This document shows, in pieces, positions 9,320 through 16,366 of a DNA stretch of 64,000 bases. Position 1 is the stretch's first letter; every line of letters begins with the position of its first letter. The notes under the pieces were generated by a model, which was not told the DNA's origin, did no database searches, and saw nothing but the letters and a program-made list of their open reading frames with translations. Source of the stretch: Pseudovibrio sp. Alg231-02 (lineage in GTDB: Bacteria; Pseudomonadota; Alphaproteobacteria; Rhizobiales; Stappiaceae); the NCBI RefSeq assembly GCF_900143565.1, contig NZ_FREX01000004.1, positions 62,001-126,000 on the forward strand, in the 5' to 3' direction. The translations under genes and the position numbers were made by a program.

Positions 9320-9721
9320 ATGACAAAGGCAACGCACACTGCAGAAGGCATCCGCGCAGCAATGGATCACCTGATCGACCGCGCCACCAACTATGACATT
9401 GACGCCTTGCAAACCATCTATCACGATGACTTCCACACCACGCTTGTTGCGCCAGACAGCAGCGTGACCACCTTCAACAAGCAAGAGTTTATCGAGCACT
9501 TCCGCAAACAGGCTGAAGCAGGCAAGCACCAGCTGAACACTTGGGCGGAATGGCACGATTTCCATATTCTCGGTGACACCGGTGTTTCTGTGCTGACCCG
9601 CAAACACAGCGGCATGAACGACGAAGAAATGAAGCTGCTCTGCAACATTGAATGGCGCTTTGAAGATGGCCGCTGGCAAGTGCTGCGCGAAGCAATCTTC
9701 ATGCAGCCGCTGGACAGCTGA
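9320..9721 (+). CDS. SnoaL/NTF2-like small protein
   Basis: A 133-residue cytoplasmic protein with the cone-fold pattern of the SnoaL-like/NTF2 superfamily: an opening helix (AMDHLIDRATNYDIDALQTIYHDDF), then curved-sheet strands ending in WRFEDGRWQVLRE. Such proteins are isomerases, cyclases, dehydratases or plain binding proteins, so no reaction can be given. It lies about 150 nt after the peroxiredoxin-like gene and 156 nt before the SDR gene, with two hairpins in the second gap, so it may be transcribed separately from what follows. Confidence 0.78.
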   Translation: MTKATHTAEGIRAAMDHLIDRATNYDIDALQTIYHDDFHTTLVAPDSSVTTFNKQEFIEHFRKQAEAGKHQLNTWAEWHDFHILGDTGVSVLTRKHSGMNDEEMKLLCNIEWRFEDGRWQVLREAIFMQPLDS

Positions 9722-9746
9722 TAGTAAGACTTCCCTTCCAATGAGC

Positions 9747-9799
9747 GACTTAGGGGACCCCCCTAAGTCAACACCGTGGCGGAGCTGAGGTTCCTCCGC
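9747..9799 (+). other. Two tandem stem-loops between the SnoaL-like and SDR genes
   Basis: The first is a 10-bp perfect stem, GACTTAGGGG / CCCCTAAGTC (9747-9756, 9760-9769), with a 3-nt loop. The second is GCGGAG / CTCCGC (9779-9784, 9794-9799). Neither has a T-run, so they look like mRNA processing or stabilising structures rather than a simple terminator. Confidence 0.5.
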
Positions 9800-9877
9800 T
9801 CTCTGGTCGCGCCGGAGCCTGAAAGCATGCACTCATGGCGGTTTCGCCTTCTTTTTGAACCTCACTGGAGAATTCTT

Positions 9878-10648
9878 ATGAGCAATCGTCTGGCAAACAA
9901 AGTTGCCTTCATCACCGGAGGCAACAGCGGAATAGGGCTTGCCACCGCGAAGGCCTTTGTGGCTGAAGGTGCAAACGTCGTCATTTTGGCCCGCTCACAG
10001 GCAAAAGTGGATCAGGCAGTCGCCAAAATTGGTAAAAACGCAATGGGTGTTGTTGGTGATGTAGCCGATTTACCTTCTTTGCGCAGAGCCTTTGAGCAAG
10101 TCAAAGAAGTCTATGGCAGAATTGATGTTGTCTTTGCCAATGCGGGTGTTGCACCGGCCACCCCGCTGATTGAAACCGGCGCGGAACAGCTGGACCGTGT
10201 GTTTGACGTCAACTTCAAAGGCGCTTTCTTCACCGTGCAATACGCACTGCCGCTTTTGGCACCTGAGGCCTCCGTGGTGCTCGTGGGCTCCTGCATCAGC
10301 GAAATGGGCACAGCGGGTTACTCAGCCTATGCCGCCTCCAAAGCTGCGGTGCGTTCCCTCGCCCGCACGCTGACGCCAGACCTTTTTGAAATCGGCGCAC
10401 GCATCAACGTTCTCAGCCCCGGCCCCATTGATACGCCTGCTCTTTCCAACGGCGGGCTTACTGACGAGCAGGTGAAGGCCACAAACGAAGCCTTTGGCAA
10501 TCTTCTGGCCGCAGGCCGCGTTGGACAGCCAGAGGAGATGGCAGCCGTCGCCGTATTCCTCGCCTCCTCAGAGTCTTCCTTCATGCGCGGCGCAGATGTG
10601 CAGGCAGATGGAGGCATGAACCAGATCAGGCTGCCTCGCGCATCCTGA
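9878..10648 (+). CDS. Short-chain dehydrogenase/reductase (SDR)
   Basis: A 256-residue classical SDR. The Rossmann motif is TGGNSGIG near residues 14-21, the NAG motif follows (FANAGVAP), and the catalytic set is a Ser in VGSCIS, then YSAYAASKAA giving Tyr and Lys. Length and C-terminal ADVQADGG ending are typical. The ATG at 9878 follows a CTGGAG site and starts the standard N-terminus; an in-frame extension upstream has no support. It is followed by a gene for an unknown protein, then an MBL-fold hydrolase. Substrate unknown; NAD(P)-dependent alcohol or ketone conversion in the cytoplasm. Confidence 0.92.
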   Translation: MSNRLANKVAFITGGNSGIGLATAKAFVAEGANVVILARSQAKVDQAVAKIGKNAMGVVGDVADLPSLRRAFEQVKEVYGRIDVVFANAGVAPATPLIETGAEQLDRVFDVNFKGAFFTVQYALPLLAPEASVVLVGSCISEMGTAGYSAYAASKAAVRSLARTLTPDLFEIGARINVLSPGPIDTPALSNGGLTDEQVKATNEAFGNLLAAGRVGQPEEMAAVAVFLASSESSFMRGADVQADGGMNQIRLPRAS

Positions 10649-10667
10649 TCGCGGCTTAGACATGCTC

Positions 10668-10700
10668 GCCCATCCCGCAAGCGGGGTGGGCTTCTCATTC
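10668..10700 (+). terminator. Hairpin after the SDR gene
   Basis: Arms GCCCATCCCGC (10668-10678) and GCGGGGTGGGC (10681-10691) pair with one G-U; a T-rich stretch follows. It is a terminator or partial attenuator before the next gene at 10723. Confidence 0.6.
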
Positions 10701-10722
10701 AACATTCTCAAGGTTTTACATC

Positions 10723-11298
10723 ATGCCATCAGTCAATCCCGGCACTGTCATACTCAACGGCGAAAATCCTTTCATCTGGCTGAGCGAGACCAAAGACGGC
10801 CCGCGCACATCCGAGGCAAGTCTCTGGACCATCACTTATTCCCCCAAAGGGGCTGGCCACGCTCTGTTCATCAAGAGTGAACTGACCAACAATGAATGGC
10901 GCATCTACACCGACAATGTGGAGATGACCCGCTGGCTGCAATCCACCGTGCAGGGCATGCTGGGGCCAGACACCAAAGACCAGAGCATCCCAACCATCAA
11001 CGCCGAGTTTGACCGAAGCGGAGACACCCAAAAAGCATGGAGCCAGACCATCCGCAGCGCAGAGGATGAGATCGTGATGTCATGGTTCGATATGCACCAG
11101 CCTCTGCTCGTCAGCGACGAGACTGTCAGCGATCTGCCGCTCCGCCCTTATGGCGTGAGCGCGGTGATGATCCCGGCGGAAAAGGCAGTGCTCACGGTCA
11201 ATGGACAACAGGCCCGCGGCCAAATCTGGCCTATGGATCTGGATGGTCACCCCTTCACCACCGGCGCTCTGGCCTTTTCAGAAAGCTGGCGGGCGTAA
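10723..11298 (+). CDS. Conserved-looking protein of unknown function
   Basis: A 191-residue soluble protein without signal peptide or membrane segment. I do not recognise the family. It is rich in Trp, and the sequence reads like a beta-rich domain (FIWLSETKDG, LWTITYSPKG, HALFIKSELTNNEWRIYTD). It starts at ATG 10723, 36 nt before the end of which a hairpin terminates the SDR transcript, and it ends 40 nt before the MBL-fold gene. The position between an SDR and a hydrolase suggests a part in the same small-molecule pathway, but nothing in the sequence shows a reaction. Confidence 0.7.
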   Translation: MPSVNPGTVILNGENPFIWLSETKDGPRTSEASLWTITYSPKGAGHALFIKSELTNNEWRIYTDNVEMTRWLQSTVQGMLGPDTKDQSIPTINAEFDRSGDTQKAWSQTIRSAEDEIVMSWFDMHQPLLVSDETVSDLPLRPYGVSAVMIPAEKAVLTVNGQQARGQIWPMDLDGHPFTTGALAFSESWRA

Positions 11299-11338
11299 CC
11301 GCCACTCATCTCACCCCACAAGACAACAGGAGATCAAA

Positions 11339-12253
11339 ATGACACCGTACACAATGACCCGCCGACGCGTGATGCTGACATTGGCTGCCACGGCTGCCAG
11401 CACCATGCTGCCACCCATCAGTTTTGCAGGTGAGTTGGCCACCATGAAGCTTGGCGAGCTGGAACTTTCCACCTTCTCAGATGGTTACTTCAACCTGCCC
11501 AACAACTGGTTTGGCAATGCGAATGCGGAAATTCTTGCAACAGCGGGTGACCCTGTTGTTGTTGGCGCCAATGTCTGGCTGATCCGTGCGGAAAAACGGC
11601 TGGTGCTGGTTGATACGGGGTCAGGTGTCGTTTTTGCTGAGACAGATCCAAATGTTGGCAAATTGGATGCCTTGCTCGCCGCACAGGGCATCAAGCAGGA
11701 TGAAATCACAGATATCGTCATCACCCACATGCACGCTGATCATATTGGTGGATTGCTGGGTCCAAATGCCGGTGGTTTCAGCAATGCAAAAATCCATATG
11801 GCAGAGGCTGAATGGACCTTCTGGACAGACCCGGCATTGGTAGAGCGCGTTCCAGATGAAATGAAACCCCTCGTCGAAGTCGCCCAAGCGATCGCAGCGC
11901 CTCTCAAAGATCGCGTTATGACCTATCAAGGCGAAACAGACTTAGGGGACGGACTGGTGCTTGTGCCACTTCCCGGCCACACACCAGGACACAGCGGGCT
12001 GCGCATTGCTGGTGGCGGCAAGGAACTCTGGATCATCGGCGACGCCATCATCTCGGAGGTTTTGCAGTTCAGGAACCCTGAGATCACATACGGTCTCGAT
12101 ATCGATCCGCAGCAAGCCATCAAAACACGCAGGGACCTGCTCACTCGCCTCGCGGAAAGCGGCACCCCACTGGCAGCCACACACCTGAGCTATCCCGGCA
12201 TGGGCCATGTCACGCAGGACGGCGATGGCTTCATCTTCAAGCCCCTGAGCTAA
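11339..12253 (+). CDS. Exported metallo-beta-lactamase-fold hydrolase
   Basis: A 304-residue protein with an N-terminal TRRRV twin-arginine-like start and hydrophobic stretch to about residue 30, so probably exported (Tat or Sec). The core is an MBL fold: the zinc motif ITHMHADHIGG (HxHxDH), a later GHTPGHSGL with His, and GDAI with Asp. The closing His lies in ATHLSYPGMGH. Such proteins hydrolyse lactones, thioesters or glutathione adducts; related proteins include AHL lactonase-like enzymes. ATG 11339 follows an ACAGGAGA site. It ends the main run, with a likely terminator at 12291-12332. Confidence 0.9.
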   Translation: MTPYTMTRRRVMLTLAATAASTMLPPISFAGELATMKLGELELSTFSDGYFNLPNNWFGNANAEILATAGDPVVVGANVWLIRAEKRLVLVDTGSGVVFAETDPNVGKLDALLAAQGIKQDEITDIVITHMHADHIGGLLGPNAGGFSNAKIHMAEAEWTFWTDPALVERVPDEMKPLVEVAQAIAAPLKDRVMTYQGETDLGDGLVLVPLPGHTPGHSGLRIAGGGKELWIIGDAIISEVLQFRNPEITYGLDIDPQQAIKTRRDLLTRLAESGTPLAATHLSYPGMGHVTQDGDGFIFKPLS

Positions 12254-12290
12254 TCGCTTGGATCGCGCCTCACTTTGGCAGCAGTTCAGC

Positions 12291-12332
12291 CGGTTGCACG
12301 CACCTCTTCAAGCGGTGTGCAATCGGTTTTCT
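12291..12332 (+). terminator. Likely terminator after the MBL-fold gene
   Basis: Arms CGGTTGCAC (12291-12299) and GTGCAATCG (about 12317-12325) pair with one G-U and are followed by GTTTTCTT. It lies about 40 nt after the stop codon. Confidence 0.55.
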
Positions 12333-12422
12333 TGCTCAGGATCATCAGCTGGCTTAGCATGACCGCCTGTATTTTCAGGCGCATCATGCGCCGGCAAGTT
12401 GTTTGAGCAAGGTGATTTTGAG

Positions 12423-12809
12423 ATGAAACCCACCAGCATTTCTGAGCTGACAGCAGAGTTTGGCGTGATCCTGTTTACGGAAAACTTTGAGGCCTGTGTG
12501 CAGTTCTATGAGCACACTCTGGGCCTGCAAGTTATTGAACGCACGCCGGATCTGATCAGTTTTCGCTTTGGCGGCAGCTATCTTGTGGTTGAGCGCGGCG
12601 GGCACAGCAGCCCCACGCAAAAACCGCGGAGGCAGAACCCCTGCGTCCTGCGGTTCAACACAGACGACATGGACACAGCCATTGAGCTCCTGAACGCTAA
12701 CGGACTGGATGTTCAGCCTCAAACATTCGACTGGGGCACAATCGCAGCCTTTACCGATCCGGATGGAAACCTGTGTGAGCTGAAATCCCCGGCCCTCGTG
12801 GGAGCGTAA
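12423..12809 (+). CDS. VOC-family (glyoxalase/bleomycin-resistance-like) protein
   Basis: A 128-residue single-module vicinal-oxygen-chelate protein: repeated beta-alpha-beta units with VILFTENFEACVQFYEHTLGLQV at the start and FTDPDGNLCEL at the end, where a metal-binding Glu is usually found. An in-frame TTG at 12399 would add eight residues; ATG 12423 gives the normal family start. It may be a lyase, dioxygenase or drug-binding protein. It is separated from the upstream genes by a probable terminator, so probably has its own promoter. Confidence 0.85.
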   Translation: MKPTSISELTAEFGVILFTENFEACVQFYEHTLGLQVIERTPDLISFRFGGSYLVVERGGHSSPTQKPRRQNPCVLRFNTDDMDTAIELLNANGLDVQPQTFDWGTIAAFTDPDGNLCELKSPALVGA

Positions 12810-12872
12810 CAGAGCATCTCCCCGAAAACCGCAGGGTCATCGGGGATGTGTTTCAGCGCAGGAAAGCTGAGC

Positions 12873-13109
12873 TTATTTCCAGTAGTTGTTGGCCGCAGCG
12901 ACAGTGCTGAAGTGCTCAGCAATGGTTTGTGAAGCCGCGATCAGAGACTCTGAATCATATTCATACATCAAGCGCATGGCAGAGCGGACTTCGGCATCCG
13001 GCTGCATGAATTTGATAGCCATACGGGACAGTTTGACTGCAAGCTCATAGCCCTCTTGCGGGTTGGCTGTTTGCAGCGTTGGGAGCCAGTTCTCATCCAT
13101 AATTCGCAT
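12873..13109 (-). CDS. Small helical protein, unknown
   Basis: A 78-residue, apparently all-helical soluble protein; a second ATG three codons in (13100) is an alternative start. It has a hydrophobic helix pattern (EGYELAVKLSRMAIKFM) and an acidic middle. No recognised family. It converges with the VOC gene and lies behind the DUF411 gene on the same strand, from which a terminator-like hairpin at 13211-13233 separates it. Confidence 0.55.
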   Translation of the reverse strand: MRIMDENWLPTLQTANPQEGYELAVKLSRMAIKFMQPDAEVRSAMRLMYEYDSESLIAASQTIAEHFSTVAAANNYWK

Positions 13110-13204
13110 CCTTTTGATTTGGCGATTTTGGAAGAGTCAAACAGGCAAGAGACAAGCGCAATCTCCCCAATTTCCATTGGGATTTGTAGGAGGGTACCCT
13201 CAAA

Positions 13205-13233
13205 GAAACAGGCAGAAGCACGCCGCTTCTGCC
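13205..13233 (-). terminator. Terminator of the DUF411 gene
   Basis: A 9-bp perfect stem GGCAGAAGC (13211-13219) / GCTTCTGCC (13225-13233) with a 5-nt loop; read on the minus strand it is followed by TGTTTCTTTG. It starts 16 nt beyond the stop codon. Confidence 0.7.
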
Positions 13234-13248
13234 CGAGAAATCCAGCGA

Positions 13249-13722
13249 TTACTTGCCAGAGACCTGTTGATACACAGTTGGTTCACCACCCGCAGCTTTT
13301 GGCAGAGTGTAAACGGTGTAGTTTGTGTCCGCATCCGGTTCACCCATACCCAGAGAGCCCATTGGCATACCCGGTACGCTCAGGCCCTTGATATCAGGAC
13401 GCTCAGCCAGCACACGCTTTACCGCTTCCAGCGGCACATGACCTTCCATCACATAACCATCAACCATAGCGGTGTGGCAGCTCTGCATATTTGCCGGAAC
13501 GCCTACCTGACGTTTCACGGCATCCAAATCTTCGGTGTTGCGAACCGTCACGTTAAAGCCCGCATCCTCAAGTGCATCAGACCACTGGGTGCAGCAGCCG
13601 CAGTAAGGCGATTTGTAAATGGTCAAGTCTTTGTCGTCCTCAGCATGAGCCGCGAAGGAGAATGCACCAGTGGTGAGAACAGCTGCGAAAGCGCCAGCCA
13701 GCAAAGTCTTTTTGGAGATCAT
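13249..13722 (-). CDS. Exported DUF411 metal-binding protein
   Basis: A 157-residue protein with a signal peptide (1-27, ending AHA) and a DUF411 domain: YKSPYCGCCTQW gives a CGCC metal-binding or redox motif, followed by CHTAMVDGYVMEGHVP. DUF411 proteins are associated with copper and other heavy-metal handling in the periplasm. It lies 52 nt after the gene for the CCCC-motif secreted protein on the same strand, so the two probably form a transcription unit. A copper role is inference from family and neighbour; no metal regulator is adjacent. Confidence 0.9.
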   Translation of the reverse strand: MISKKTLLAGAFAAVLTTGAFSFAAHAEDDKDLTIYKSPYCGCCTQWSDALEDAGFNVTVRNTEDLDAVKRQVGVPANMQSCHTAMVDGYVMEGHVPLEAVKRVLAERPDIKGLSVPGMPMGSLGMGEPDADTNYTVYTLPKAAGGEPTVYQQVSGK

Positions 13723-13774
13723 CGTCTATCCAATCCAGTTTATTATTTATTTCAATTAGTTAGAGTTTTGAGGT

Positions 13775-14128
13775 CTAAGCAACTGAATGGATTGGAGGCC
13801 TGTCTATACCGCTGGTTTGAGCAGAGTACACCGGTAACAAAACCGGCACAGACATGCTGGAGCTGCGGTATAAAGGAGAGATTGCATTGGTCTGATCCAG
13901 CAGGCCAAGTGTCGCCATACAGGCAGTCATACCTGTTGCCATGGCTGTCTCTGTTTCACAGCAGCAACAAGACGATTTGTCAGAGATCATATGCTCCATG
14001 GCTGCTGCATTCTGCTCAGCCAGAGCGAGTTTTTGTGCTGCACTGTTAGACGCCATTTCGCCCTGCATGCTCATGGCATAGGGCGTGGTGACGAACAGCG
14101 TCAATAATATGATCAGCACACGAAACAT
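13775..14128 (-). CDS. Small secreted Cys-rich protein, possible metal binder
   Basis: A 117-residue protein with a signal peptide (1-18) and a striking motif SSCCCCETETAMATGMTACM: four adjacent cysteines, then Met, Thr and another Cys. Many His, Met and Cys residues (MEHM, CCCC, TACM) suggest binding of Cu(I) or a similar soft metal. Small secreted proteins of this type are often found beside copper-resistance genes. It is the first gene of the pair with the DUF411 protein. I do not recognise a named family, and the C-terminal 40 residues look unstructured. Confidence 0.65.
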   Translation of the reverse strand: MFRVLIILLTLFVTTPYAMSMQGEMASNSAAQKLALAEQNAAAMEHMISDKSSCCCCETETAMATGMTACMATLGLLDQTNAISPLYRSSSMSVPVLLPVYSAQTSGIDRPPIHSVA

Positions 14129-14241
14129 GGCTGCAACCTAAGGGCACATTACGGCAGTTTCAAGTTAAACTGTTGTAATCTCCTGCGTAGGACAGCGTGA
14201 CATTTATGCGCACCAGATTTTTCAATTCTCCCGAAAAGCGC

Positions 14242-14272
14242 TTGACCTCAACTTAACTTGAGGAAGTACTTG
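14242..14272 (+). promoter_or_regulatory. SoxR-type operator within a promoter
   Basis: The 18-mer CCTCAACTTAACTTGAGG (14246-14263) differs from the classical SoxR site CCTCAAGTTAACTTGAGG at one base. A -35 TTGACC (14242-14247) overlaps it and a weak -10 TACTTG (14267-14272) follows 19 nt later, the long spacer typical of MerR-family activators. It faces the DUF1330 gene at 14365. No soxR gene is in the window. Confidence 0.75.
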
Positions 14273-14364
14273 AGTGTCATCTCATCACAAGCGGGCTGAG
14301 GCTGTTCCCCCCAATTGGCGCAATTTTGCGCTTTTGCCTCACCTGACTAAACTGGAGTACTGAC

Positions 14365-14685
14365 ATGAGTGAACCAAAAGCCGCCTACCTTGTTGCCAGC
14401 AGCTTTATGCCAAAAGATCATGGCTCAATAGACGCATATGGCGAAAAAGCCGTCCCACTATTTGAAGCGGCAGGCGGGGAATGCATCATCTTTGGCGGAC
14501 CCGATCAGCCTTTTGAACATCTGGAAGGCGTATGGAACACAAACGCGCAACTGACGCTTTTCCGGTTCCCAAGCATGGACGCGCTCATGACGCTCTGGAA
14601 CTCCCCTGAATACCAGGCAATCAAACACCTTCGCACAGACGTAATCCCGCCAAACTTCACGATTGCTGTGGAATCCAGCATCTAA
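14365..14685 (+). CDS. DUF1330-family small protein, putative SoxR target
   Basis: A 106-residue ferredoxin-like (dimeric alpha-beta barrel) protein of the DUF1330 type: AAYLVASSFMPKDHGS at the start, a central YGEKAVPLFEAAGG, and the family ending SPEYQAIKHLRTD. No signal peptide, so cytoplasmic. Enzymatic activity in this family is unknown. A near-perfect SoxR box and promoter lie about 100 nt upstream, so it is likely induced by redox-cycling compounds or superoxide. A strong hairpin follows the stop codon. Confidence 0.88.
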   Translation: MSEPKAAYLVASSFMPKDHGSIDAYGEKAVPLFEAAGGECIIFGGPDQPFEHLEGVWNTNAQLTLFRFPSMDALMTLWNSPEYQAIKHLRTDVIPPNFTIAVESSI

Positions 14686-14708
14686 ATCACATCCCCAAAA
14701 GGCATTAG

Positions 14709-14744
14709 GGCGCTCTGTCCTCCCCAAGAATACGACAGAGCGCC
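14709..14744. terminator. Shared terminator of convergent genes
   Basis: An 11-bp perfect stem, GGCGCTCTGTC (14709-14719) / GACAGAGCGCC (14734-14744), with a 14-nt loop and T-containing flanks. It can serve both the DUF1330 gene (ends 14685) and the sulfotransferase gene (ends 14751 from the other side). Confidence 0.75.
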
Positions 14745-14750
14745 ACTTTA

Positions 14751-15401
14751 TCACTTCCCTACTTTTTCTTTGTTTTCAAAATTGTAACCAAGAAAATCAA
14801 TATCCTTGCTGTAGAGTTTTCTCACGACAAGCCGGTTTTCTCTGGAATAGTATTCACTATAGTGGCGTTTTGTTTTCTTATTGATGTGCGCTAGAGATGG
14901 AAGCTCAATTTGATACCGGCTAAGGACCATAGAACGAAGTAAGTCAACATCCTGCTTAAGGCGTTCTTGTCGAAGAATTAAGTCCGGTAAGAGCATCTCA
15001 CCACTGTGGAACATCTCTTTTTGAGATGCGACATGCAGATCATTAATTTTGTTGAACTTGTCGCTTAAAACTTTGAGATACTCCTCGAACTTCATTCCTT
15101 GATAGAACCCGTATTGGCGCAATCTTTCGTGGAGAGTTTTGTTCACCTTGTCTTCATAGTGAGAAACCGTTCGAGCCCAAGGATTCCTACCTATCGCCAA
15201 GACAAATCTATCTAGCTTAACTTCAGCAATCCGTTCTTTTGAGATCTTCATAGGACCCCACATGTGGTGAGGATTACTCTTATGCGGAAGCTCACTTGGC
15301 AACAATGGTCGTAAAAGATCCAAAATCGAGCTATTCGCGCATTTTGGTGTCGCGATGACAGAAATTTTATAAGCAGGGATGTCGTAATAAAGGGGTTGCA
15401 T
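14751..15401 (-). CDS. Sulfotransferase-family protein (PAPS-dependent)
   Basis: A 216-residue protein with the carbohydrate-sulfotransferase pattern: a 5'-phosphosulfate loop TPKCANSSI near residues 18-26 and a 3'-phosphate motif GRNPWARTVSHY near 71-82, where Arg72 and Ser80 would contact PAPS. It would transfer sulfate to a glycan or other hydroxyl group in the cytoplasm. The same strand upstream carries cysD-cysNC for PAPS, a glycosyltransferase-like giant and an acyltransferase, which supports a sulfated-glycan role. The loop has Cys-Ala-Asn-Ser-Ser where many relatives have KxGSTT, so it is a Sulfotransfer_2-like member. The acceptor is unknown. Confidence 0.82.
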   Translation of the reverse strand: MQPLYYDIPAYKISVIATPKCANSSILDLLRPLLPSELPHKSNPHHMWGPMKISKERIAEVKLDRFVLAIGRNPWARTVSHYEDKVNKTLHERLRQYGFYQGMKFEEYLKVLSDKFNKINDLHVASQKEMFHSGEMLLPDLILRQERLKQDVDLLRSMVLSRYQIELPSLAHINKKTKRHYSEYYSRENRLVVRKLYSKDIDFLGYNFENKEKVGK

Positions 15402-15619
15402 TCATGGTTCCTTATGTACGCATAAGTTCAGCTTGATCAATCGCTGATAAGCTCAGCAGCATGCATCCTTTATGCAAAGTTTTTGTCATTTAGTTGCAGG
15501 AAAGCCGTGTTGACATAGTCATCCGGAAGACCATCAAAACTCGTGCTCTCTTTATACGGTTGTGCCTTCAACTAAGAAATTGGAGCACACGCAAGAAATA
15601 ACTACGGAATCATCTATTT

Positions 15620-16354
15620 TTACACCGAATTAAGATGATAACCATTAGCGCTCCGCAAAATTTCATAACGCATTACAGATAGAATTGGCCAATTGTTTCC
15701 ATCTCGGTGATCTCTATCAAATGTATCAATGAAGCTTCTGATGTTGTTATATGAATTCTTGATATTTTCTGGCGGAACCAAGTTCCACCATCCAATCCTC
15801 AGCAATTCAGAAATCAAAGAGTCACTAAAGCGTTTTCGAACAACTTTTGCTGGTTGACCTACTGCGATGCAATAAGGGCCGATATCCTCGTTAACGAAAC
15901 TATTAGCACCAATCACAGCACCATCGCCAATTGTAACACCTTCTCGAATAACAACGTTGCGGCCTATCCAAACATCATTGCCAATGGTTGTTCTCAGGCA
16001 TCTTCCGTCCCACTCAAGGTTGCTCCCTGCATAGGCTGGCCAATTAGGATGCTTATCAAACCAAGGTATTCCGTTGTATTGGAATGGATGTGTGGAGACC
16101 CAATCCAATGGATGTTCCGAAGGAGCGATGGCGACATTACGCGCAATAGAGCAGAAACGACCGATATCAGTATTTCTGAACTCCCCATCGGGGCAGAAGT
16201 AAGTGAACGCACCGACACTGCAAGAGCCCTGAATACCTGCGTTTGTCAGACGGACCGGCGCCTCTGTAGTCAATCTATCTTCAATGCGCGATAGCTTTTG
16301 AAGTTCGATACCTTCTTCAACCAGACGCGTTGTATCTGTGATTTTTTCTTCCAA
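15620..16354 (-). CDS. Hexapeptide-repeat acetyltransferase (xenobiotic/saccharide acyltransferase type)
   Basis: A 244-residue left-handed beta-helix acyltransferase. Hexapeptide-type repeats are seen around residues 40-150 (IGRFCSIARNVAI, TIGNDVWIGRNVVIREGVTIGDGAVIGANSFV), with the EHPLDWVSTHPF loop containing the catalytic-type His typical of CatB/Vat-like enzymes. The likely start is TTG at 16354: the previous gene stops 13 nt upstream, an AGGGTGA site sits between, and no ATG fits. It lies in a sulfation gene block, so acetylation of a sugar is more likely here than drug resistance. Confidence 0.85.
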   Translation of the reverse strand: MEEKITDTTRLVEEGIELQKLSRIEDRLTTEAPVRLTNAGIQGSCSVGAFTYFCPDGEFRNTDIGRFCSIARNVAIAPSEHPLDWVSTHPFQYNGIPWFDKHPNWPAYAGSNLEWDGRCLRTTIGNDVWIGRNVVIREGVTIGDGAVIGANSFVNEDIGPYCIAVGQPAKVVRKRFSDSLISELLRIGWWNLVPPENIKNSYNNIRSFIDTFDRDHRDGNNWPILSVMRYEILRSANGYHLNSV

Positions 16355-16366
16355 AACGTCTTCACC

